Below are positions 7,359-16,024 of a stretch of DNA of 64,000 nucleotides, piece after piece. Both the position numbers and the translations under genes were made by a program. Position 1 is the stretch's first letter; each line of letters opens with the position of its first letter. Origin of the DNA: Chelativorans sp. YIM 93263 (lineage in GTDB: Bacteria > Pseudomonadota > Alphaproteobacteria > Rhizobiales > Rhizobiaceae). The notes beneath the pieces are model-generated. The model was not told where the DNA came from, made no database searches, and worked only from the letters and a program-made list of their open reading frames with translations. The DNA is taken from the NCBI RefSeq assembly GCF_028767125.1, contig NZ_JAKCWP010000001.1, positions 62,001-126,000 on the forward strand, read 5' to 3'.

Positions 7359-8402
7359 TTATTCGCAGACGTCAACGGTGCCGGGCTGAACTCCCTGACA
7401 CACGACGTCCTTGGATACCCAGCCGGCGTCGATCACAACGTCGAGATTATCCTGCGTAATCGGAATGGGCTCGAGGAAGAGCGATGTCATCTCAACACCG
7501 TTCGGACCGTCGGACCAGGTCTCGGCACCCTCGATATCTTCCATCGCGGTGCCTTCAGCCAATTGGTTGGCTATCTGTGCGGCTGCCTTGCCGAGATCGC
7601 GGGCATCCTTCCAGACGGAGACGGTCTGTGTGCCGAGCGCTATGCGGTTGAGAGCGGCATGATCGCCGTCCTGACCCGAGACCGGGACGGAGCCCGCCAG
7701 CCCCTGCGCCTCCAGCGCGGCGATAACGCCGCCGGCTGTGCCGTCGTTGGACGCGACCACCGCATCCACCTCGTTATTGTTGGCGGTCAGTATCTGTTCC
7801 ATGTTGCGCTGCGCGTTGGCAGGCAGCCAACCGTCCGTGTAAGCCTCGCCGACATTCACGATCTCGCCCGACTCGAGCGCGTCCTCCAGGACTTCCATCT
7901 GACCTTCGAACAGGAAATCGGCGTTCGGGTCGGCCGAGGAGCCTTTGATGAAGGCATAATTGCCCTCCGGCTGCGCTTCATAGACGGCCCGCGCCTGCAT
8001 GCGACCGACTTCCTTATTGTCGAAGGTGAGATAGAAGGCGTTCTGGTTCTCGATCAGGCGGTCATAGCCGACGACCGGGATGCCTTCGTTGACCGCACTC
8101 TCGACGGCAGGCCCAATGGCCGAAGAATCTTGCGCCAGAATGATGAGCGCATCGGCTCCCTGGGAAATCAGGGATTCCACATCGGTCAGCTGCTTGGATG
8201 CGGACGACTGGGCATCCGCCGAGATATAGGTGTTCCCGTCGGCCTCGATCTGCTCCTGCATCGCGGCTTCATCGGTCTGCCAGCGCTCCTCCTGGAAATT
8301 CGACCACGAGACGCCAATGGTCTTGCCCTCGGCGAAAGCAGCCGTGGACAGGGTCAGGGAAAGGGCTGTACCCGCCATAATAGCGGTGACGGTCTTCTTC
8401 AT
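7359..8402 (-). CDS. xylF: D-xylose ABC transporter substrate-binding protein
   Basis: A 347-residue periplasmic protein with a signal peptide ([14 protein letters not shown]..., cut after AFA). The mature part aligns by eye with E. coli XylF along its length: the ERWQ segment, YDR, the DGWLP motif, the LTANNN run, VVASND.TAGG and SGQD are all shared. The start at 8402 has GGAGG upstream. The frame extends 60 codons further, but the extension is not like a signal peptide. It is transcribed away from the ROK regulator with a large palindrome between them. Confidence 0.93.
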   Translation of the reverse strand: MKKTVTAIMAGTALSLTLSTAAFAEGKTIGVSWSNFQEERWQTDEAAMQEQIEADGNTYISADAQSSASKQLTDVESLISQGADALIILAQDSSAIGPAVESAVNEGIPVVGYDRLIENQNAFYLTFDNKEVGRMQARAVYEAQPEGNYAFIKGSSADPNADFLFEGQMEVLEDALESGEIVNVGEAYTDGWLPANAQRNMEQILTANNNEVDAVVASNDGTAGGVIAALEAQGLAGSVPVSGQDGDHAALNRIALGTQTVSVWKDARDLGKAAAQIANQLAEGTAMEDIEGAETWSDGPNGVEMTSLFLEPIPITQDNLDVVIDAGWVSKDVVCQGVQPGTVDVCE

Positions 8403-8453
8403 GATGTCCTCCCAATGTCGCGCGAGCGCAACAGATTCGGTTGTCCGGGAGGC

Positions 8454-8480
8454 TCTTTTTTTCGAGCCTCGAAAAAAAGA
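8454..8480. promoter_or_regulatory. 27-bp palindromic operator between xylF and the ROK regulator
   Basis: Two perfect 12-bp arms (8454-8465 and 8469-8480) separated by 3 bp. Each arm has a run of seven T or A ending in TCGA. The position, 52 bp from xylF and 82 bp from the regulator, is right for controlling both genes. ROK repressors such as NagC and XylR bind AT-rich palindromes of this general kind. Binding by the adjacent ROK protein is inferred. Confidence 0.75.
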
Positions 8481-8561
8481 ATGACGCAGCTTTCTGCCCG
8501 TGTCAATATGGCTCCAGGAAGGCGAAGTGAAGCCAAAGCGGTACGGCGAGGAGAAACAGTG

Positions 8562-9809
8562 ATGGTGGGCGGTATCCGCCATTACGAAATGCGCAAGCGC
8601 AATCGGGCATTAGTGATTTCCGCCGTACGGAAAGCGGGTCAGTGTTCGCGCACGCAGATCGCACGCTTGACGGATCTCAGTCAGTCGACGATTTCGGCAA
8701 TCGCATCCGACCTGCTGGACGAGAAGATCATGCGGCAGGCCGGCCAGGGCGAGGCAACGCCGGCGCGGCGGGGGAGGCCCCAAGTCGCGATCGAGCTTAA
8801 CCCCGAGGCAGCCAGCGCCGTCTGCGTATATTTATCCTTCAACAACCTCTCGGCGGCACTCGTTGACTATTGCGGCCGCGTTATCGAACGGCAGGACACC
8901 CGGCTGTCGACGCTGGACGTCGGCCAACGGGAGCTCATGGACCTCGCTGCCTCGACGATCCGCTCGCTGATCGGCAATCGCGACAACGTTCTGCGTGTCG
9001 TCCTGGCGGTGCAAGGGATCACGGATTCGGATGGCCACGAGTTGCTGTGGTCGCCCATTACGCCGCACAATCATGTACCGTTCGGGCCTGCGCTCGAGGA
9101 GATTTTCGGGCTGCCCGTCATCGTGCAGAACGACTGCAACATGATAGCAGCAGCGCTGCGCTGGCACGATCCGCAGCGCTACGGCGACAATTTCGCCGCT
9201 ATTCTTCTATCCGATGGCATCGGCATGGGGCTGATGCTGAACGGGCGATTGTTCACCGGCACACACTCCTCCGGCGGGGAGTTCGGCCACATGATCCACG
9301 AGCCCAACGGCGCGCTCTGCCGCTGCGGGCGCCAGGGCTGCATCGAGGCCTATGCCGGCACTTACGCAATCTGGCGTAAAGCACACGGCAGGAGCCCCAT
9401 GGAAGAGCCCGTCGCCGATACGGAGCCTGAGCATATGGGGGCACTGGCACGGTGCGCGCGCAGCGGAGACGAGCGGGCCCTTGAGGCCTTCAATGAAGCC
9501 GGCCAGGCGATCGGCTTCGGCATCGGCAGCCTCTTCGCCCTGGTCGATCCCGCGCCCATTGTCATCGTCGGACAGGGAACGACAGCCATGGATATCCTGG
9601 AACCTGCGATAAGACGGGCGCTGGCCCGAACGGCCGGCGGACAGGACGCCGTCGACATCCCGATCGAGACGGAGCGCGAGGAGATTCCGCTGGTGCAGCA
9701 CGGCTGTGCCATGACGGCCCTGACAGGCATAGATAACGACATTTTCGGACCCGCTCAGCGCGCGGAAACGAACGCGGCGCGGAGCGTAACGCGCAAGAGT
9801 GTCGCTTAA
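8562..9809 (+). CDS. ROK-family transcriptional regulator (XylR-like)
   Basis: A 415-residue protein with an N-terminal winged helix (about residues 10-70, [20 protein letters not shown]) followed by a ROK sugar-kinase-like domain. The ROK zinc motif is present ([12 protein letters not shown]). The start at 8562 has GGAG upstream. The frame is open far further up, through xylF on the other strand, which is an artefact. The divergent position next to xylF and the shared palindrome suggest a xylose- or glucose-responsive repressor of xylFHG. Confidence 0.88.
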   Translation: MVGGIRHYEMRKRNRALVISAVRKAGQCSRTQIARLTDLSQSTISAIASDLLDEKIMRQAGQGEATPARRGRPQVAIELNPEAASAVCVYLSFNNLSAALVDYCGRVIERQDTRLSTLDVGQRELMDLAASTIRSLIGNRDNVLRVVLAVQGITDSDGHELLWSPITPHNHVPFGPALEEIFGLPVIVQNDCNMIAAALRWHDPQRYGDNFAAILLSDGIGMGLMLNGRLFTGTHSSGGEFGHMIHEPNGALCRCGRQGCIEAYAGTYAIWRKAHGRSPMEEPVADTEPEHMGALARCARSGDERALEAFNEAGQAIGFGIGSLFALVDPAPIVIVGQGTTAMDILEPAIRRALARTAGGQDAVDIPIETEREEIPLVQHGCAMTALTGIDNDIFGPAQRAETNAARSVTRKSVA

Positions 9810-9821
9810 GTTTAAACCTAC

Positions 9822-10511
9822 CTAAGCGTCGCGAATTGCATATCCGGCGCCCCGGATTGTGCGGATCACGTCGGGAAGGCGGCCGTGGTTAACCGCCTTG
9901 CGCAGCCGGCCGACATGCACGTCCACCGTGCGCTCGTCGATATAGATCGTCTCGCCCCAGACGTTGTCGAGCAACTGGCTGCGCGAGAAGACGCGGCCGG
10001 GATGCTGCATCATGAATTCAAGCAGGCGGAACTCCGTCGGCCCGAGGCGGATCTCGTTCTTGCGCCTATAGACGCGGTGGGATTCACGGTCCAGCGTTAT
10101 ATCGCCCACTTTCAGCACCGTGGAGAGGACCTCGGGCTTTGCGCGCCTGAGGAGCGCCCGCACGCGCGCGATAAACTCGGGCGTGGAGAAAGGTTTCACC
10201 AGATAGTCGTCCGCACCTGTGGAAAGGCCGCGAACGCGATCGGTTTCCTCGCCGCGGGCGGTCAGCATAATGATCGGGAGGCGCTCCGTCTCCGCGCGCA
10301 TCCTGAGCCGGCGGCAGAGCTCGATACCGGAGACGGCGGGAACCATCCAGTCCAGAACCAAAAGATCGGGCACATTCTCCTGCAGGCGCAGTTCTGCCTC
10401 GTCGCCGCGCGTGATCACCTCGACCTCGTAACCCTCGGCCTCGAGATTGTAACGCAGGAGAACGCACAGCGGCTCGTCATCCTCGACGACCATAATTTTG
10501 GGCACGATCAT
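9822..10511 (-). CDS. phoB: Phosphate regulon response regulator PhoB
   Basis: 229 residues: receiver (1-120, acidic pair at 11-12, phospho-acceptor Asp54 in LVLDWMVP, Lys106) and an OmpR-type winged helix (about 130-228). It is the last gene of the pstSCAB-phoU-phoB operon, 18 bp after phoU. PhoB activates genes with Pho boxes under phosphate limitation, and one such box is upstream of pstS. Confidence 0.95.
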   Translation of the reverse strand: MIVPKIMVVEDDEPLCVLLRYNLEAEGYEVEVITRGDEAELRLQENVPDLLVLDWMVPAVSGIELCRRLRMRAETERLPIIMLTARGEETDRVRGLSTGADDYLVKPFSTPEFIARVRALLRRAKPEVLSTVLKVGDITLDRESHRVYRRKNEIRLGPTEFRLLEFMMQHPGRVFSRSQLLDNVWGETIYIDERTVDVHVGRLRKAVNHGRLPDVIRTIRGAGYAIRDA

Positions 10512-10529
10512 GGCATGATCCTCCGCAGA

Positions 10530-11234
10530 CTATGAGCCAACAGTCATCTGCGTCTCGTCCAGCTTCGGCCGCTGCACGGGAAGCTGCTCGCCGGTGACAA
10601 CATAATACGCGTTCTCCGCGATGTTGGTGACATGGTCACCGATCCGCTCGAGGTTCTTGGCGCAGAACAGCAGATGCGTACAGGCCGTTATGTTCCTCGG
10701 ATCCTCCATCATGTAGGTAAGGAGCTCGCGAAACACCGAGGTGTACTGGATGTCGATCTTCTCGTCCTCGTCCCTGAGCTTTGTCAGAGCCTCGTGGTCG
10801 CGCTCGACATAACGTTCGACGACGAGCTTCACCTGCCCCAGCACCATTTCGGCCATTGTATCGATCGAATGGGCGAGGCTGCGCGGCGTTGCGCTTTCGC
10901 CGACCGCTCCGACGCGTTTGGCGATGTTCTTGGCAAGATCGCCGATGCGTTCGAGGTCCGCGGCCATCCGAATGGCGCCCACCACGGCACGCAGATCCTG
11001 CGCCATGGGCTGGCGTTTCGCGATCAGCGTGATCGCGCACTCATCCAGCTCCCTCTGCTTGGCATCCATGATGGTGTCGTCCGAGATCACGCGTTGCGCC
11101 AGCGCATTGTCGGAATTGAGCAGGGCACGGGTGGCCGATTGGGTCATTACCGCGGCGAGGTCGCCCATCTCGTGAATGAGACGGTCGATGTGTTGCAATT
11201 CCTCGTCGAACGAGGCGACGATGTGCTCGGCCAT
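10530..11234 (-). CDS. phoU: Phosphate signalling protein PhoU
   Basis: 234 residues, all-helical, with two PhoU repeats. The characteristic ERIGD motif occurs in both halves (LERIGDLAKNIA near 90-105 and LERIGDHVTNIAE near 195-207). PhoU links the Pst transporter to the PhoR/PhoB system and restrains phosphate uptake. It lies between pstB and phoB. Confidence 0.95.
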   Translation of the reverse strand: MAEHIVASFDEELQHIDRLIHEMGDLAAVMTQSATRALLNSDNALAQRVISDDTIMDAKQRELDECAITLIAKRQPMAQDLRAVVGAIRMAADLERIGDLAKNIAKRVGAVGESATPRSLAHSIDTMAEMVLGQVKLVVERYVERDHEALTKLRDEDEKIDIQYTSVFRELLTYMMEDPRNITACTHLLFCAKNLERIGDHVTNIAENAYYVVTGEQLPVQRPKLDETQMTVGS

Positions 11235-11263
11235 GGATCCATTCCTCTCGAAACTGGCAGCGA

Positions 11264-12079
11264 TCAGCCGAACCGGCCGGTGATATAATCTTGAGTGCGC
11301 TTGTCCTCGGGATTGGTGAACATCTTGTCGGTCGGCCCTTCCTCGACGAGATTGCCGAGATGGAACATGGCCGTCCGCTGGGACACGCGCGCCGCCTGCT
11401 GCATCGAGTGAGTTACGATCACGATCGTATAATTCTGGCGCAGCTCATCGATAAGCTCTTCCACCTTGGCAGTGGCGATCGGGTCGAGCGCCGAGCACGG
11501 CTCGTCCATCAGGATGACTTCCGGCGAGACGGCAATGGCACGCGCGATGCACAGGCGCTGCTGCTGGCCGCCCGAAAGGCCGGTCCCCGGCTCGTGGAGG
11601 CGGTCCTTCACCTCATCGAACAATCCCGCCTTCTTGAGACTGGTCTCGACAACGGCATCCATCTCGCTCTTCGAGCTTGCCAGCCCGTGAATGCGCGGTC
11701 CGTAGGCGATGTTCTCATAGAGAGATTTGGGGAAGGGATTCGGCTTCTGGAACACCATGCCAACGCGGGCACGCAGTTCCACCACGTCGATGCGCGGATT
11801 ATAGATATCCTCGTCATCCAGCGTAATCTCGCCGGCCACGCGACAGATCTCGATCGTATCGTTCATACGATTGAGGCATCGCAGGAAGGTCGACTTTCCG
11901 CAGCCGGAAGGACCGATCAAAGCCGTCACCTGGTTTTGCCGGACATCGAGGTTTACGTCGAACAGCGCCTGCTTTTCTCCATAGAAGACGTTCACCCCCG
12001 ATCCCCGCATCTTGCAGACTTCGGTCTCGGGTGTCTCCTGGAGGGCGTTTTCGACGGCAGCATCTGTCAACATGTTCAT
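11264..12079 (-). CDS. pstB: Phosphate ABC transporter ATP-binding protein
   Basis: 271 residues with Walker [10 protein letters not shown], signature [14 protein letters not shown] and Walker [12 protein letters not shown], the last motif diagnostic of PstB. The ATG at 12079 is chosen over a TTG at 12088. It energises high-affinity phosphate import through PstA and PstC. Confidence 0.95.
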   Translation of the reverse strand: MNMLTDAAVENALQETPETEVCKMRGSGVNVFYGEKQALFDVNLDVRQNQVTALIGPSGCGKSTFLRCLNRMNDTIEICRVAGEITLDDEDIYNPRIDVVELRARVGMVFQKPNPFPKSLYENIAYGPRIHGLASSKSEMDAVVETSLKKAGLFDEVKDRLHEPGTGLSGGQQQRLCIARAIAVSPEVILMDEPCSALDPIATAKVEELIDELRQNYTIVIVTHSMQQAARVSQRTAMFHLGNLVEEGPTDKMFTNPEDKRTQDYITGRFG

Positions 12080-12093
12080 ATCCCTCAACTCCG

Positions 12094-13386
12094 TTACCAG
12101 CGACGTTCAAACCGTTGCCTGAGAAAGATGGCCAGCGCATTCATGAAGATCAGGAACCCCAGAAGCACAAGGATAGCGGCCGATGTGCGCGAAACGAAGC
12201 CGCGTTCCGGGCTGTCTGCCCATATGAAAATCTGCGTTGGCAAGGCTGTCGCCGGATCCATGATACCACCAGGCGGCGAGGTCAAAAAGGCATTCATTCC
12301 AATGAGCAGAAGCGGCGCGGTTTCGCCCAGGGCCTGTGCAAGGCCGATGATCGTGCCCGTCAGGATGCCCGGTATGGCCAGCGGCAGCACGTGATGCAGG
12401 ATCACCTCGTGCTTGGAGGCACCGATGCCGAGCGCGGCCTCCCTGATGGATGGTGGGATTGATTTCAGCGAGGCGCGCGTAACGATGATTATCGTCGGCA
12501 GCGTCATCAGCGACAAGACAAGGCCGCCAACCAGAGGCGCCGAGCGCGGCAAGCCAAAGATCTGGATGAAAACGGCCAGTCCCAGCAGACCGAAAACGAT
12601 GGACGGAACGGCGGCCAGGTTGTTGATGTTGACCTCGATGAGATCGGTCCAGCGGTTCTTCGGGGCGAACTCCTCGAGATAGATCGCCGCTGCGATGCCG
12701 ACCGGGAAGGAAATGGCGAAGCAGACGAGAAGCGCGTAGAACGAGCCCACGACAGCCCCCGCCAGACCGGCCAGTTCCGGAAAGCGGCTGTCAGCATTGA
12801 TGAACAGGCCCCAGTTGAAGGGAGTCGAAACCAGGCCGCGTTCTTCCAGCGATTCGAACAGTGCAATCTCCTCATCCGAGACGCGGCGGCGGTTCTCCGG
12901 CAGATCGCGGTCGATGACGCCCTTGTTGAGCTGATCGTACGGATCCGACGCCGGAATCTCGAGCGTGAAGGTCTGACCAATCACCTCCGGATGCGAGACG
13001 ACATAGTTGCGCACGATATTCGTGGCACCATTCGAGAGAATGTTGGAGGCCGTGCGCAGTGCGGCCGGATCGTCGATCCCGGGAAAGAGCCCCTGGACCG
13101 AATTTGAGACCACTGCGCGGAAATCGCCCGATGCCGGATTGTCCGCCGGTATGTCATCGGGATCAGCCGTGAAGGTGACGGCAATCTTTGTTTGGAGAAA
13201 GGCTGTGTGGCCGGTAATCACCAATGAGGTGATCAGAATGCCCAGCAGACCGATGGCCGTGAGGATTGAGATCAGCCCGTAGAGCCGCAGGCGGCGATCC
13301 GCCGCGTAGCGGCGCTTGCGCCTTGCCGCTGCCTCCGGAGAGGACCAGTCGAACGGTTTGGGAGCGATGGAGGTCGTTTCTGACAT
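12094..13386 (-). CDS. pstA: Phosphate ABC transporter permease PstA
   Basis: 430 residues, with one N-terminal membrane helix (about 38-60), a long periplasmic region and a C-terminal block of membrane helices with the binding-protein-dependent loop ([14 protein letters not shown]). Longer than E. coli PstA (296), which is usual for Rhizobiales forms with an inserted periplasmic region. The ATG at 13386 is 4 bp downstream of the pstC stop. Confidence 0.93.
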   Translation of the reverse strand: MSETTSIAPKPFDWSSPEAAARRKRRYAADRRLRLYGLISILTAIGLLGILITSLVITGHTAFLQTKIAVTFTADPDDIPADNPASGDFRAVVSNSVQGLFPGIDDPAALRTASNILSNGATNIVRNYVVSHPEVIGQTFTLEIPASDPYDQLNKGVIDRDLPENRRRVSDEEIALFESLEERGLVSTPFNWGLFINADSRFPELAGLAGAVVGSFYALLVCFAISFPVGIAAAIYLEEFAPKNRWTDLIEVNINNLAAVPSIVFGLLGLAVFIQIFGLPRSAPLVGGLVLSLMTLPTIIIVTRASLKSIPPSIREAALGIGASKHEVILHHVLPLAIPGILTGTIIGLAQALGETAPLLLIGMNAFLTSPPGGIMDPATALPTQIFIWADSPERGFVSRTSAAILVLLGFLIFMNALAIFLRQRFERRW

Positions 13387-13390
13387 GGAC

Positions 13391-14770
13391 CTACTCGTAT
13401 TTCTCGCGATAGCGGCGCACGATGCGCAACGCCAGCACATTCAGGCAGAGGGTTGCGACGAACAGGACAAGCCCAAGCGCGAATGCCGAAAGCGTCTTGG
13501 GATTGTCGAAGGACGTATCGCCGATCAGGAGCGTCACGATCTGAACGGTGACGGTCGTTACGCCATCAAGCGGGTTTGCGGTCAGCGTGGCCGTCAGCCC
13601 CGCGGCCATCACCACGATCATGGTTTCGCCGATGGCCCGGCTGGCGGCAAGCAGGACGCCTCCCACGATGCCCGGCAAAGCGGCTGGCAGTAGCACGCGC
13701 TTGATCGTCTCGGCTTTCGTCGCACCCATGGCGAAAGAGCCGTCGCGCATGGATTGCGGCACGGCCCTGAGCGCGTCGTCGGAAAGCGACGAGATGAACG
13801 GGATCAGCATGATACCCATGACGCCGCCGGCCGCTATCGCGCTGTTGGGCGAGATCGACAGGCCCATGAGACCGCCGGCTTCCCGGATGGCCGGTGCGAC
13901 GGTCAGCACTGCGAAGAAACCATAGACGACTGTCGGCACGCCGGCGAGGATCTCCAGAATTGGCTTGACGACCTTGCGAACCCGGTCGTTGGCAAACTCA
14001 ACCAGGTAAACCGCCGAGAACAGACCGATCGGAATGGCGACGATGAGAGCGATGGAGGCAATCAGCAAGGTGCCCGTAAAGACCGGAACCGCGCCAAAGG
14101 CGCCGGTACCGGCAACCTGATCGTCGCGAATAGCGATCTGCGGCTCCCAGTTGAGGCCGAAGAAGAACTCGTGCGGCGGCACGAGCCGGAAAAACTGTAT
14201 GGCTTCATAGGTCAGCGAGACAATGATGCCGATGGTCACGAGGATGGCGGCAACCGCCGAGGCGATCATCACGACATCGAGTGCGCCCTCGAAATTCTGG
14301 CGGGCGCGGAAGCGCGGAGCTAACCGCGAGCGGGTGAGGAAAAGCGCTAACGCTGCAGCCGCCAGCGCGACGACCGTCATGGCCCAATGGGCGATCACCT
14401 GCCAGCGCTGATAGCGCTCGGCAGCCGCCTCGATTTCAGGCGACGGCTCGGCGAAGATGCGCCCGGCGGCAACATTTTTGACTTCACTCAGATAAAGCGA
14501 CAGTTGGGAAGCGGATGCCCCCTCCGTGAGGCTGGGCGGAAACGAGGCCACAAGCAGCCGGTCGATAATGGCGTCCTGAAAGAGCAGCCAGAGAATGACC
14601 AGAATGAGAGCCGGCAATCCAACCCAGACCGCGGCGAACGCGCCGTGATAGATAGGACGGGAATGAACTTCGCTCCCATGCGCGGCGACGAATCGGCTTG
14701 CTGTCGAGCGCCCGGTGTAGAAGGCGATAAGGGACAGCACCAGAATGGTAAGAAACAGATATCCGGTCAC
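13391..14770 (-). CDS. pstC: Phosphate ABC transporter permease PstC
   Basis: 459 residues beginning with GTG (the frame has no better start). An N-terminal hydrophobic part (1-30) and further helices precede the conserved permease domain (about 225-455) with GATKAETIKRVLLPAALPG. It pairs with PstA. The length and extra N-terminal segments match Rhizobiales PstC. Confidence 0.92.
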   Translation of the reverse strand: MTGYLFLTILVLSLIAFYTGRSTASRFVAAHGSEVHSRPIYHGAFAAVWVGLPALILVILWLLFQDAIIDRLLVASFPPSLTEGASASQLSLYLSEVKNVAAGRIFAEPSPEIEAAAERYQRWQVIAHWAMTVVALAAAALALFLTRSRLAPRFRARQNFEGALDVVMIASAVAAILVTIGIIVSLTYEAIQFFRLVPPHEFFFGLNWEPQIAIRDDQVAGTGAFGAVPVFTGTLLIASIALIVAIPIGLFSAVYLVEFANDRVRKVVKPILEILAGVPTVVYGFFAVLTVAPAIREAGGLMGLSISPNSAIAAGGVMGIMLIPFISSLSDDALRAVPQSMRDGSFAMGATKAETIKRVLLPAALPGIVGGVLLAASRAIGETMIVVMAAGLTATLTANPLDGVTTVTVQIVTLLIGDTSFDNPKTLSAFALGLVLFVATLCLNVLALRIVRRYREKYE

Positions 14771-14800
14771 GGCTGCCTGCGTGCGGTTGGAACTCGATTG

Positions 14801-14833
14801 TCACGCCGCGCGAACAATGTCCGCGCGGCGTGA
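14801..14833 (-). other. Perfect stem-loop between pstS and pstC
   Basis: A 12-bp perfect stem (14801-14812 with 14822-14833) with a 9-nt loop lies 15 bp after the pstS stop. No T-run follows, so it is better read as a 3'-end stabiliser or partial attenuator that raises pstS over pstCAB than as a full terminator. Confidence 0.7.
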
Positions 14834-14847
14834 TGGCTGATTTCAAA

Positions 14848-15882
14848 TCAGTTGGTGTAACGCGTCATGTCATCGCCGTTAGTGGCGGCGTTGCGCACTT
14901 CTTCACGGCGCTCGTCGGAAAGCGGGATGAGACCGCGCTCCTCAAGATAGCCGCCGGGCCCCATCGCTTCCTCGGAAACATACTCTGCGACGAACTCCTG
15001 GAGACCCGGAATGACACCGCGATGCGCGTTCTTCACATAGAAGAAAAGCGGACGGGAAACCGTATAGCTTTCGTCGGCGATGGTCTCGGGAGACGGCTGC
15101 ACGCCCTCGATCGCGACGGCTTTCAGCGTGTCCTGGTTCTCATAAAGGAAGGAGTAGCCGAAAATGCCGAGCGCATTCTCGTCGGCCTGCAGGCGCTGAA
15201 CGATAAGGTTGTCGTTCTCGCCGGCCTCGACGAAGGGACCGTCCGTCCGCATGCGCTGACAGACTTCGTCCTTACGATCGCCTTCGAGAGCGTTGATGGC
15301 CTCGAATTCCTCGCAGCCCGCTTCCATGACGAGCTCGACGAACGCGTCACGCGTGCCTGAGGTCGGAGGGGGACCGAAAACGGTGATTTCGCTATCCGGC
15401 AGCGAAGGATCGATCTCGCTCCAGTTGGTGTAGGGATTGTCCACGACCTCGCCATCGACCTCGACCTGCGCGGCGAGCGCCTGGAAGATCTGAGCCTTGG
15501 TCAGGTCAATGTCCGGGCCTTCGACCGAGTGCGCAATGGACAGACCGTCGGAACCGATCTGAACCTCGGTGACGCTCTCAACGCCGTTTTCCAGGCAAAG
15601 CTCGTACTCGCTCTCCTTCATGGCGCGCGAAGCACCGGTGATGTCCGGATGGTCCTCACCGACGCCTCCGCAGAAGATCTGCATGCCACCGCCCGTGCCG
15701 GTGGACTCGGTGACCGGCGCCTGGAAATCGGTGGTGTTGCCGAACTCTTCCGAAACGGCCTGGGTGTAAGGGAAAACGGTGGATGAGCCGACGATGCGAA
15801 TTTGGTCGCGCGCAGCGGCGGCACCGACGGACATGGTCACGGCGAGCGCCGACACCGATGTCGCAAGGATGATCTTCTTCAT
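14848..15882 (-). CDS. pstS: Phosphate-binding protein PstS
   Basis: 344 residues with a signal peptide (cut near AAA-RDQ, residue 25), then the phosphate-binding fold with IVGSSTVFPYT near the N-terminus and the SGTRDAF motif near 190. Start preceded by AGGAG. It is the first gene of the operon behind a Pho box, and captures periplasmic phosphate for PstCAB. Confidence 0.95.
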   Translation of the reverse strand: MKKIILATSVSALAVTMSVGAAAARDQIRIVGSSTVFPYTQAVSEEFGNTTDFQAPVTESTGTGGGMQIFCGGVGEDHPDITGASRAMKESEYELCLENGVESVTEVQIGSDGLSIAHSVEGPDIDLTKAQIFQALAAQVEVDGEVVDNPYTNWSEIDPSLPDSEITVFGPPPTSGTRDAFVELVMEAGCEEFEAINALEGDRKDEVCQRMRTDGPFVEAGENDNLIVQRLQADENALGIFGYSFLYENQDTLKAVAIEGVQPSPETIADESYTVSRPLFFYVKNAHRGVIPGLQEFVAEYVSEEAMGPGGYLEERGLIPLSDERREEVRNAATNGDDMTRYTN

Positions 15883-15956
15883 GGAGCCTACTCCTGTTCG
15901 GAATTCGTGGTGACGCCTGTTTCAAGTGGCGTCGGGAGTGGCCTTAAAGGTCCTAT

Positions 15957-15985
15957 GTAACAATTCGATGACAGTTCGATGTCAG
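15957..15985 (-). promoter_or_regulatory. Three-unit Pho box upstream of pstS
   Basis: On the minus strand three 7-bp units spaced by 4 bp: CTGACAT (15985-15979), CTGTCAT (15974-15968) and TTGTTAC (15963-15957), with the spacer CGAA between them. This is the 11-bp-period direct repeat bound by PhoB dimers. It is 75 bp upstream of the pstS ATG. Confidence 0.88.
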
Positions 15986-16024
15986 GCCCGTAAAGATCGA
16001 CAGATCTGCCCCGGGTGGTCGCTA

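Noticed and set aside
7563-8561. Extended N-terminus of the ROK regulator
   Set aside because: The frame runs through xylF on the other strand and over the palindromic operator. The winged helix begins only after 8562, where a ribosome site occurs.
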